Below are positions 17,035 through 24,014 of a stretch of DNA of 64,000 bases, in pieces. The notes beneath the pieces were generated by a model, which worked only from the letters and a program-made list of their open reading frames with translations, was not told where the DNA came from and did not search any database. Where the stretch lies: assembly GCA_028279885.1 (NCBI GenBank), contig JANQMX010000029.1, positions 62,001 through 126,000 on the forward strand, read 5' to 3'. Position 1 is the stretch's first letter. Every line of letters starts with the position of its first letter. A program made the position numbers and the translations under genes. This DNA is from Rhodovibrionaceae bacterium (GTDB lineage Bacteria; Pseudomonadota; Alphaproteobacteria; Kiloniellales; DSM-21159).

Positions 17035-19152
17035 CTAGGACTTTTTTCTCGGTATCGCCAAGGCGTCGACGGCCAAACACCCGTCGCTCAAGGCGAGCAC
17101 CGGATTGACGTCGAGCGAGTCCAGGTCGTCAGCCAAGGCAGCCGCGAGCTGCGAGAACTCGGCGAACGAGCGGGCGAGCGCGTCCAGGTCTGCTCTGGGC
17201 CGGCCACGGGCACCGTCGAGCAGGGGAAAGAACTTGAGCTGAGCGATCAGCCCGGCCGCTGCCTCGGGCGAGACGGGCGGAATGGCGAAGGCCCTGTCCT
17301 TCATCACCTCGGCGTGCAGCCCCCCGGCTCCGACCACGACCAGCGGGCCGAAGGTCTCGTCGCGCAGCAGGCCGAAGATCAGCTCCGCCACCACGCCGTC
17401 GGCTTGTCTCGCCATGAGGCAAACGGGGCCCAGGCGGGCCGAAAGGTCGTGGTAGTCGGCAACAGCCTGCTCCAGGCTGTGGATGCCCAGCACCACGCCA
17501 CCGACATCGCTTTTGTGCAAGAGACCCGGCTGCGCGCTCTTGAGCACCACCGACGGCCCGAGCCGGCCGTAGGCAGCGACCAGCGCGTCCTCATCCTCGA
17601 CAATCTCCCGCGCAACGCAGGGAACGCCGAAGGCTTCGAGAAGACTGAGGCTTTCATGCTCGCCGAGCGCCTGCTTGCTTGCTGCAAGCCGTTCCTGCCA
17701 CATCGCCGCCTGGTCATTCGGCTTTGGCGCAACCGCCTCCGGCCGGCCGCGGTCACGCCGGGCGAACAGGTGCCTTACCGCGCGCAGGAAGGGCCGGGTG
17801 CCGTCGAGCGTCGGCACGCCTTCCCGGGTCAAATCGATCGCCACCTGATCGAAACCGCTGCCCTGGTGATTGGAGACCAGGAAGCTGGGCTTGCCGGCTT
17901 TGGTCAGCGCCCGGCGCACGCTCTCCGGATGCTCGATGTAGTGGTTGCCGCCGGCCGTGCGGTTGGCCATCAGCGCCACCGCGGCGCTGTCGCAGTCCTT
18001 GGCCATGGCTTCCAGACAGGCGGGAAAGGTGGTCGAGAAGTCATCGCCACCGCCCCAGGCATCGAGCGGATTGATCGGCGGCAGGCCGGGGCCGAGATGG
18101 CGGGCCAGCTCCGCCTCCGTCTCCGGGCCAAGCTTAGCGAGGGGCACGCCCTCCTGTTCGGCGAGGTCGGCCAGCAGCTCGCGCTCACCACCGCTATCGT
18201 GGATGGTGGCGAGACCGCCAGGACCGAGCGGTGCCGTTTGGCTGAAGGCAATCAGCGTGAAAGCAAGTTCAGTGAGATCGTCGACGCGGTGGACGCCATA
18301 GCGGGCGAAGATCGCCTGATAGGCCTCGTCGCGCCCGACCAGCGCACCCGTATGGCTCTCAGACAAACGCGCGGAGAGGGCCGAGCGCCCGACCTTAAGC
18401 GCAACCACTGGAATGTTCTGCTGCTCAGCCCGTTCCAGGGCGGCGCAGAAGGCCTCGGGCCGCCGGGCCGACTCCATGAAAAGGCCGATCACACGCGTTG
18501 CCGGGTCGGACAGCGCGAAGTCCATGTAGTCGGCCATGTCGGTGGTCAGCTCCTGACCGGCCGAAACCGCGATGCTGTAGTCGAGGCGTGCCTCGGCGTC
18601 GATCATGGCGCCGAAAGTGCCGCCAGCATGGGTGATGAAGGCAACGCCTCCGGGCCGATGGTCCGTCCGTGTGGGAAAGCCGCAGGCATAGACGCCGTGA
18701 TGGAAGTTGTAGAAGCCCATGCCGTTGGCGCCGCAGATCAGCACGCCGGCCTCTTTGGCTTTCGCTTGGATGCGGTGGCGCAAGCCCTCGCCGCCCGCTT
18801 CATCCGACAGCGGATTGAACAGGGTCATGGCCTTGACCCCGGCAGCTAGCGCCGCATCGAACAAAGACTCGATACGCGCATCGGCGACGGCGAAGATAGC
18901 GTGCTCGGGAACCTCCGGCAGCGCGGCGAAATCCGGATAGCAGGGCTGCCCGTCAATCTCCTGGTAGCGGGGATTGATGGCATAGAGCGGCCCTCGGAAG
19001 CCGCCGAGCGCCATCTGGTCCAACAGACCCTTGCCGACGCTGCCCGGCCGCGGACTAGCGCCGACGATGGCGAGGGAGGCCGGACGCAGCAGCGGGTCGA
19101 GCCGATGAGGCGCCGGGGTGGTCGAGGAAAGCGATGGCGAGTGTTCGGTCAT
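17035..19152 (-). CDS. NDP-forming acyl-CoA synthetase (acetate--CoA ligase family)
   Basis: A 705-aa enzyme in which both halves of the succinyl-CoA-synthetase-like machine are fused. The CoA-binding domain is N-terminal (LAIVGASPRPGSVGKGLL), followed by the ligase domains with SESHTGALVG, which holds the His expected to be phosphorylated. The C-terminal part is the ATP-grasp module (LKSAQPGLLHKSDVGGVVLG). Such enzymes interconvert acyl-CoA plus NDP and Pi with acid plus NTP, or serve as acyl-CoA synthetases. I use ATG 19152; a TTG two codons upstream is less likely. It is the third gene after an alcohol dehydrogenase and a host-attachment-family gene. Acetate as substrate is not proven. Confidence 0.92.
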   Translation of the reverse strand: MTEHSPSLSSTTPAPHRLDPLLRPASLAIVGASPRPGSVGKGLLDQMALGGFRGPLYAINPRYQEIDGQPCYPDFAALPEVPEHAIFAVADARIESLFDAALAAGVKAMTLFNPLSDEAGGEGLRHRIQAKAKEAGVLICGANGMGFYNFHHGVYACGFPTRTDHRPGGVAFITHAGGTFGAMIDAEARLDYSIAVSAGQELTTDMADYMDFALSDPATRVIGLFMESARRPEAFCAALERAEQQNIPVVALKVGRSALSARLSESHTGALVGRDEAYQAIFARYGVHRVDDLTELAFTLIAFSQTAPLGPGGLATIHDSGGERELLADLAEQEGVPLAKLGPETEAELARHLGPGLPPINPLDAWGGGDDFSTTFPACLEAMAKDCDSAAVALMANRTAGGNHYIEHPESVRRALTKAGKPSFLVSNHQGSGFDQVAIDLTREGVPTLDGTRPFLRAVRHLFARRDRGRPEAVAPKPNDQAAMWQERLAASKQALGEHESLSLLEAFGVPCVAREIVEDEDALVAAYGRLGPSVVLKSAQPGLLHKSDVGGVVLGIHSLEQAVADYHDLSARLGPVCLMARQADGVVAELIFGLLRDETFGPLVVVGAGGLHAEVMKDRAFAIPPVSPEAAAGLIAQLKFFPLLDGARGRPRADLDALARSFAEFSQLAAALADDLDSLDVNPVLALSDGCLAVDALAIPRKKS

Positions 19153-19235
19153 AAGCAAGGAAGGCTCTAACCGCTCGCTGAGCGTGCGGGCTCGCCTGCG
19201 CGCGTCATGCCTGCGTCTTTTTCAGCCGCTCTACC

Positions 19236-19685
19236 TTACAGCAGGATGATGTCCTTCAGGCGCTCGGGCAGCTCCTTTAGCGGAGCTTTCGAAAGGTCCT
19301 TGTCGAGCTCGGCATAGAGCTTGTCCTTAAGTCCGCTGTCGAGCCGCTTGCGCAGCAACCCAAGCGCGCGCGGCTCGGCGACCAACACCAGGCGGTCGAA
19401 GCGCCCCTCGCGCCCGGCGTCGGCAAGATAGCCGCAGACCTCTCCCAAGAAGGCGCTTTCCTGAATTCGTTTCGGATCGCTCGTCGGCTCCATGCTATGG
19501 CGCTGATCGCCCATACGGTCGAAGCTGCGCCCCGGCCGATCAGCCATGATCTCCTGGCTCTTGGCCAGATGCTGATCCCAAGTCGCGCCTTTCACGGCGC
19601 TGACCCCTTTGCCCGGCCCGTCGTTCTGCACGACCTGCGCGTGGGCACCGCCAGCCAGCAGGATCCAGGTGATGGTGGGCTTCAT
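19236..19685 (-). CDS. Host-attachment protein family (Host_attach) member
   Basis: A 149-aa soluble protein. The family was named after a plant-attachment phenotype in Agrobacterium, but its biochemical role is unclear; the fold resembles RNase/eRF1-like domains. Family signs are TWILLAGGAHAQVVQNDG at the start, FLGEVCGYLADAGREGRFDRLVLVAEP in the middle and LKELPERLKDII at the end. It sits 47 nt downstream of the alcohol dehydrogenase and 83 nt upstream of the acyl-CoA synthetase, all in one direction. The context suggests a metabolic or stress role under low oxygen; attachment is only a family name. Confidence 0.88.
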   Translation of the reverse strand: MKPTITWILLAGGAHAQVVQNDGPGKGVSAVKGATWDQHLAKSQEIMADRPGRSFDRMGDQRHSMEPTSDPKRIQESAFLGEVCGYLADAGREGRFDRLVLVAEPRALGLLRKRLDSGLKDKLYAELDKDLSKAPLKELPERLKDIILL

Positions 19686-19732
19686 GGGCGTTTTCCTTCT
19701 TTCACTCGTTGCCTAAGCCGGTCGCGACAGCT

Positions 19733-20716
19733 TCAAGGTATCAGGACGGCGGCCCCACTGAAGGCACCGTCGCGCAGGTCGCGCAAGGCTTGGTTGGCTT
19801 CCACCAGCGCATAGCGGTGCACCTCGCTTTGCAAGCCCAAGCGCGGCGCCAAGCTGAGAAAGTCGCGGGCATCCTGGCGCGTCAGGTTGGCGACCGATTT
19901 GATGCTGCGCTCGTGCCAAAGCAGGTCATAGGGGAAGCTGGGAATGTCGCTCATATGGATGCCGCCGCAGACCACCACGCCGCCGCGCCGCACGGCGGCC
20001 AAGGCCGCCGGCACCAAAGCGCCGACGGGCGCGAAGATGATAGCTGCATCCAAGGGTTCCGGCGGCGGCTCGTCAGACCCTCCGGCCCAGTAAGCACCGA
20101 GGCCGCGAGCAAAGTCCTGGGCGGCTACGTCGCCTGGCCGCGAGAAGGCATAAACCGAGCGGCCCTGAGCGACCGCAACCTGGGCCAGCAGATGGGCAGC
20201 GGCCCCGAAGCCGTAGAGCCCGAGGCGCTTCGCCTCTCCGGCCATGCGAAGGCAGCGGTAGCCGATGAGGCCGGCGCAGAGGAACGGCGCCACCGCCGCA
20301 TCCTCGGCCCGGCCTTCCACCGGGAAGCAAAAGCGCGCGTCGGCCAACACGTACTCGGCATAGCCGCCGTCCAGGGTGTAGCCAGTGAACTTCGCCTGCT
20401 CGCAGAGGTTCTCCTGCCCGCTGCGACAGTAGAGGCAGGTGCCGCAGGTCCAGCCGAGCCAAGGCACGCCCACCCGCTCTCCGGCAAAAAAGCTGTCCAC
20501 CTCAGCGCCGCTGCGTACCACATCGCCGACGATTTCGTGCCCCGGGACGATCGGCAGCTTCGGCTCCGGCAACTCGCCATCCACCACATGCAGGTCGGTG
20601 CGGCAGACGCCGCAGGCCCGGACCTTGATCAGCAGCTCGCCCGCACCCGGCTCCGGCACGGGCCGCTCAAGCGGCTCCAACGCCTCTCCAGGACGCTGCA
20701 AGACCATGGCCAGCAT
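19733..20716 (-). CDS. Zinc-dependent alcohol dehydrogenase (MDR family)
   Basis: A 327-aa medium-chain dehydrogenase. The catalytic zinc site is in CGVCRTDLH and PGHEIVGDV. The structural zinc site is C-x2-C-x2-C-x7-C in CGTCLYCRSGQENLC. The nucleotide-binding fold has LYGFGAAAHLLAQVA. The order and length match bacterial NAD-dependent alcohol dehydrogenases that interconvert ethanol or short alcohols and aldehydes. AAGAGG lies before ATG 20716. It is the first gene of a three-gene operon behind a perfect FNR/FixK-type box. This suggests reductant disposal or alcohol oxidation under oxygen limitation. Confidence 0.92.
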   Translation of the reverse strand: MLAMVLQRPGEALEPLERPVPEPGAGELLIKVRACGVCRTDLHVVDGELPEPKLPIVPGHEIVGDVVRSGAEVDSFFAGERVGVPWLGWTCGTCLYCRSGQENLCEQAKFTGYTLDGGYAEYVLADARFCFPVEGRAEDAAVAPFLCAGLIGYRCLRMAGEAKRLGLYGFGAAAHLLAQVAVAQGRSVYAFSRPGDVAAQDFARGLGAYWAGGSDEPPPEPLDAAIIFAPVGALVPAALAAVRRGGVVVCGGIHMSDIPSFPYDLLWHERSIKSVANLTRQDARDFLSLAPRLGLQSEVHRYALVEANQALRDLRDGAFSGAAVLIP

Positions 20717-20777
20717 GGCGCAACCTCTTGATATTCATCGAATGCTCAAGTGAAGCACGGCGCCCGGCAGGGCTGCG

Positions 20778-20791
20778 TTGATGCGCATCAA
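20778..20791. promoter_or_regulatory. Perfect FNR/FixK-type box between adh and folB
   Basis: TTGATGCGCATCAA is an exact 14-bp palindrome and an exact match to TTGAT-N4-ATCAA, the site of FNR/Anr/FixK regulators. Its centre lies 68.5 nt upstream of the alcohol dehydrogenase ATG (minus strand) and 79.5 nt upstream of the FolB-fusion GTG (plus strand). Activation at -41.5 of the adh operon would leave a leader of about 27 nt. Confidence 0.65.
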
Positions 20792-20863
20792 AGGCGCTTT
20801 CCAGCGTCCCACCGTGGTGTTAGCGTTTCCTACTTTTCAGGCTGCAACCGTGCGAGGCGAGAG

Positions 20864-21886
20864 GTGAGTTCGAACAGCATCTTGACTGGGCGGGTCTATC
20901 CCCTGCCGGCGACCGGCGAGACAGGCGACCGCGACTTGATCGTCATCCGCGATCTGGTGCTGCGCTTTCGCATCGGAGTCTACGAGCAGGAGCGCCTGCG
21001 GCCGCAGCGCATCCGCCTCAACCTGGTGCTGGAAGTCGACGGGAGCGAGGCCGACGACGACATCGCCAAGGTGCTCTCCTACGACGAGATCATCAGCGGC
21101 GTGAAAGCCCTGGCCGAGGGCGAGCACATCAATCTGGTCGAGACCCTGGCTGAGCGCGTGGCCGAGCTTTGCTTCGCGCACCCCAACGTCGCGGCCGTGC
21201 ACGTGGGCGTGGAGAAGCTCGACATTCATGCGCAGACGGAAAGTGTCGGCGTGGAGATCCGCCGCCGCCGGCGGGAAAGCGCCGACCCCTCCGTCTTTCC
21301 GTTGCCGGGCTTCTTCGCCCGCGCCGCCCGGCCCCGGCCCAAGCATCCCATCACCATCCTCTGTCTCGACGACGAGACGCTGGAAGGGCCCCATCGCGCC
21401 GCTTGGTTGGCCCGGGCCGCCGAGCACCCAGGTCGTGTCGTGCTAATGGTCGATGCTGGGCGCTACGGCGCACCGCTCGACGATGCGCGCGCCCTCGACG
21501 CGGCGACGGCCCATCACCTGCGGCTCATTGCCATGGAGCAGTCGGCCCGGGCTTTGGCCGCGGCGGACCCACTCTTCGTCCCCTGCGATAGCGAGAGCGC
21601 CCTGACTCACGCGCTGGAAGAGGCGCGCATCCCCGTCTGGCTGCCGGTGGCCATGACGCTGGGCCGGCCGGAGATTGGCGAGCGGCCTGATACGACAGCC
21701 GCCACCTTGGCCCTCTGGCTGGCCCGGCACTACGGCGCGGAACGCCTAATTGTGGTCAGCGACCGGCGTGATCCCCTTCCGAGCGAGGAGGCTATCGACA
21801 GCCGCTTCGCCCCGCCTGAAGACCGCTTCGAAACCGACGTGCTGCCGTCCACTGCCGCTGAAGCCGCGACGCTGGTCGACCGCTAA
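20864..21886 (+). CDS. Dihydroneopterin aldolase (FolB) domain fused to an amino-acid-kinase-like domain
   Basis: A 340-aa fusion. Residues about 25-145 form a FolB-like domain: VIRDLVLRFRIGVYEQERLR, a conserved Tyr in SYDEI, then LVETLAERVAEL and VEKLDI with the expected Lys. FolB converts dihydroneopterin to the folate precursor hydroxymethyl-dihydropterin. Residues about 160-320 resemble the small amino-acid-kinase fold: AHHLRLIAMEQSARALA, then PDTTAATLALWLARHYGAERL. Its expected Gly-rich loop is replaced by VVLMVDAGRYG, so kinase activity is doubtful. I favour GTG 20864, preceded by GAGGCGAGAG; the frame is also open further upstream. It stands alone, divergent from the alcohol dehydrogenase. 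Confidence 0.8.
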   Translation: MSSNSILTGRVYPLPATGETGDRDLIVIRDLVLRFRIGVYEQERLRPQRIRLNLVLEVDGSEADDDIAKVLSYDEIISGVKALAEGEHINLVETLAERVAELCFAHPNVAAVHVGVEKLDIHAQTESVGVEIRRRRRESADPSVFPLPGFFARAARPRPKHPITILCLDDETLEGPHRAAWLARAAEHPGRVVLMVDAGRYGAPLDDARALDAATAHHLRLIAMEQSARALAAADPLFVPCDSESALTHALEEARIPVWLPVAMTLGRPEIGERPDTTAATLALWLARHYGAERLIVVSDRRDPLPSEEAIDSRFAPPEDRFETDVLPSTAAEAATLVDR

Positions 21887-22107
21887 ATTGCAGCTCAGCC
21901 AAGAATCGGAGCGCCGAGACCGCTTCGATCAGCTAGTTTTGAGACCGTGCTCGAAGGCGGGCGCTCAAAGCCCCCTCTTCAGGAAAGCAGAGCCGCTCTG
22001 CGCAAATGCTGTAGGGCCACGAAGCCGAACTTTTGCTAGAGTAATTCCAGTTATCCGCCGAGAGCACCAGCGTTGTCCCTCACACGCGTCTCGAAAGGAG
22101 GCTGACC

Positions 22108-22245
22108 ATGTACACGCTGCTCTATCGCCTTCTCTGTCTGTCCTGTTGGATCTTCAGCGTCGATGCCGAAAGTTGCCGCAAGGCGCGCCCGCAAAACCGC
22201 CGCATGCCGGTGGCGACCCCAGGTCGCGAGAACTTCGGCCACTGA
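22108..22245 (+). CDS. Small ORF, 45 aa, with strong ribosome-binding site
   Basis: AAAGGAGG at 22095-22102, five bases before ATG 22108, is the strongest Shine-Dalgarno sequence noted in the window. The frame gives 45 residues starting MYTLLYRLLCLSCWIFSVDA and ending GRENFGH. The first 19 residues are hydrophobic with two Cys and one Trp; the remainder is basic and polar. It could be a small membrane protein or a leader peptide for the TRAP operon 158 nt downstream. A GC-rich hairpin lies between them. I do not recognise the protein. Confidence 0.5.
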   Translation: MYTLLYRLLCLSCWIFSVDAESCRKARPQNRRMPVATPGRENFGH

Positions 22246-22279
22246 CACTGGGCCAGGCCACCGGGAACCGGGCCACTGA

Positions 22280-22297
22280 GGGCCGGGCAACCGGCCC
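22280..22297 (+). other. GC-rich hairpin with GCAA tetraloop before the TRAP operon
   Basis: GGGCCGG, loop GCAA, CCGGCCC forms a perfect seven-pair stem capped by a GNRA-type loop, inside a segment rich in GGCC repeats (22237-22300). It ends 105 nt before the dctP start. No U-run follows, so it is not a standard terminator. It could be an mRNA stability or attenuation element. Confidence 0.45.
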
Positions 22298-22402
22298 AAT
22301 CCGCCTCCCCCCTTGCATTCGCCTAAGGCGCCGAGAATGATAGCGCCACGCTGCCGCCAAGGCGGCGAGACAAAAATGACGAAAAACGAAGGGAGGCGAA
22401 GA

Positions 22403-23410
22403 ATGCTTCGTAAGACCATCGCATGCTTGGCGGTCGCTGCCGCGGCCACCATGGCGGCCGCGCCACTGCAGGCCGCCGAGACGACGCTGCGCATTTCGCT
22501 GCAGCTGCCGTTGAAGAGCCACCTCGGGCAGAACCTGATGCTGTTCAAGGAGGAGGTCGAAAAGAACTCGAACGGCGAGATCGCCGTCGAGATCTACGAT
22601 TCGGCGCAGCTCTACAAGGACAAGGAGGTGCCCCAGGCGGTCGGCGCCGGCGCCATCGAGATGGGCGTTGCCTCCCTCACCCGCTTCGTCGGCGACATTC
22701 CGGCGGTCGACATCTTCTATATGCCCTTCATGTTCAACTCGGAGGATCTGGTGCGGGCGGCGACCGCCAAGGACAGCACGGTCCGCGGCCCCATCGACGA
22801 GGCCATCCTGGACACGGGCAGCCGCGTGCTCTGGTGGCAAGCCTACGGCGGGGCCATCATGCTCTCGCAAGACGAGCCGGTGCGCTCGCCCGATGAGATC
22901 GAGAACAAGAAAGTCCGCGTCTTCGGCAAGACGCTGGGCAGCTTCATGGAGGCGGTCGGCGCCTCCCCGACCCTGATCTCCGGCTCCGAGCAGTACCTCG
23001 CCTATCAGCGCGGCACCGTCGATGTCGGCATGACCGGCGTTTCCGGCGTCAAGTCGCGCAAGCTCTGGGAGGTGATGGACACCATCACGGTGACCAACCA
23101 CGCCAATATCGAGTTCATCGTGCTGGTCAACGAGGACTTCTGGCAGGGCCTACCGGCCGAGCACCAGGAGATCATCCAGGCCGCCGCCGCCAAGGCCGAC
23201 GCAGCCGTGCGCGACGATATCGCCCGCATCGAGGCCGAAGCCTATGAGGCGGCCAAGAGCGAAGGCATGACGGTGATCGAGCTTACGCCCGAAGAAGTCG
23301 CCGTCTGGCGCGAAGGCGCCGGCCCCGTGCTGAAGCAGTACAAAGAGGCGGCCGGTCCGCTCGGCGTGCAGCTTCTGGAAGCGGCCGAAGGCCTGCGCGG
23401 GACCAACTAG
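22403..23410 (+). CDS. TRAP transporter substrate-binding protein (DctP family)
   Basis: A 335-aa periplasmic binding protein with a Sec signal peptide (about residues 1-24, MLRKTIACLAVAAAATMAAA). The mature protein begins AETTLRISLQLPLKSHLGQN. DctP-type features follow: EVEKNSNGEIAVEIYDSAQL and GTVDVGMTGVSGVKSRKLWE. GGGAGGCG before ATG 22403 sets the start. TRAP systems import organic acids using a sodium or proton gradient. Its partners DctQ and DctM follow, separated by a strong terminator. The ligand is probably a small carboxylate, given the carbon-carbon lyase gene at the end of the operon. Confidence 0.95.
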   Translation: MLRKTIACLAVAAAATMAAAPLQAAETTLRISLQLPLKSHLGQNLMLFKEEVEKNSNGEIAVEIYDSAQLYKDKEVPQAVGAGAIEMGVASLTRFVGDIPAVDIFYMPFMFNSEDLVRAATAKDSTVRGPIDEAILDTGSRVLWWQAYGGAIMLSQDEPVRSPDEIENKKVRVFGKTLGSFMEAVGASPTLISGSEQYLAYQRGTVDVGMTGVSGVKSRKLWEVMDTITVTNHANIEFIVLVNEDFWQGLPAEHQEIIQAAAAKADAAVRDDIARIEAEAYEAAKSEGMTVIELTPEEVAVWREGAGPVLKQYKEAAGPLGVQLLEAAEGLRGTN

Positions 23411-23427
23411 CTCAAACCATGCCGTTC

Positions 23428-23467
23428 CCGGCCGGGCGCATTCGGGCCCGGCCGGACTCCTTTTTTT
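23428..23467 (+). terminator. Intrinsic terminator between dctP-like and dctQ-like genes
   Basis: A perfect ten-pair stem, CCGGCCGGGC and GCCCGGCCGG with an eight-base loop (23428-23455), is followed by ACTCC and seven T residues. It lies inside the operon, after the binding-protein gene and before the membrane subunits. Partial read-through would give more binding protein than channel. Confidence 0.85.
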
Positions 23468-23495
23468 GTTCTTCCAATGAGATGAGGCGCGAAGC

Positions 23496-24011
23496 GTGCA
23501 GGGGCTCTTTCGCCTGGTCGACCGCATCGCTAACTTTCTTGGCCAGCTTGCCGCGTGGTTGTTCTTCGCTACCGGAGCGATGATCACCTATGAGGTTTTG
23601 GCGCGCTATCTCTTCAACGCGCCGACCATCTGGGCCGCCGAGCTCTCCCAGCTCTTCCTGCTGTGGGGCACCTTTATCGCCATGGGGACGCTGCTGCGTC
23701 AGCGGGCCCACATTCGCATCACCTTGCTGACCGGGCGCCTCGGCGCACGCGGGCGGCAAGCCAGCGAGCTCTTCGCCTTGCTCTTCATCGCCGTTTTTTC
23801 CGCGGTTGCGTGCTGGTACGGCTGGGGCATCGCATACGACTCGCTGGAGCGCGGTCGCTCCACGGGAACCATGCTCAACATCCCCAACTGGTGGAGTGAG
23901 ATGGTAATCCCGCTCGGCTTCCTGGTGCTGCTGCTGCAGTGCCTTGTCGAGCTGCTGCGGGTCTGGCGCGACGGGGCGCCCGCGCAAGCCGAGCATCACG
24001 GCGAGCACTAG
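23496..24011 (+). CDS. TRAP transporter small permease (DctQ family)
   Basis: A 171-aa membrane protein with four hydrophobic segments. The family patterns ARYLFNAPTIWAAELSQLF and WGTFIAMGTLLRQRAHI are clear. It forms the small subunit that binds the large DctM channel in the inner membrane. The start is GTG 23496, preceded by GATGAGGCG; upstream lies the intrinsic terminator after dctP. The dctM-like gene starts three bases after its stop. Confidence 0.93.
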   Translation: MQGLFRLVDRIANFLGQLAAWLFFATGAMITYEVLARYLFNAPTIWAAELSQLFLLWGTFIAMGTLLRQRAHIRITLLTGRLGARGRQASELFALLFIAVFSAVACWYGWGIAYDSLERGRSTGTMLNIPNWWSEMVIPLGFLVLLLQCLVELLRVWRDGAPAQAEHHGEH

Positions 24012-24014
24012 AGC

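Larger units (their letters stand above)
21887..22402. other. 516-bp intergenic region before the TRAP operon
   Basis: It contains a short perfect hairpin at 21987-22001 (GCAGAG, loop CCG, CTCTGC), a well-initiated 45-codon ORF at 22108-22245, and a GGCC-rich segment with a GCAA-capped hairpin at 22280-22297. The TRAP promoter should lie here, but I cannot pick a convincing -35/-10 pair. Confidence 0.6.

Noticed and set aside
16720..18849. A 709-codon open frame on the plus strand opposite the acyl-CoA synthetase
   Set aside because: It is a high-GC antisense shadow: the product is low-complexity and His/Arg/Gly-rich, with no family motifs, whereas the minus strand encodes a complete NDP-forming synthetase.
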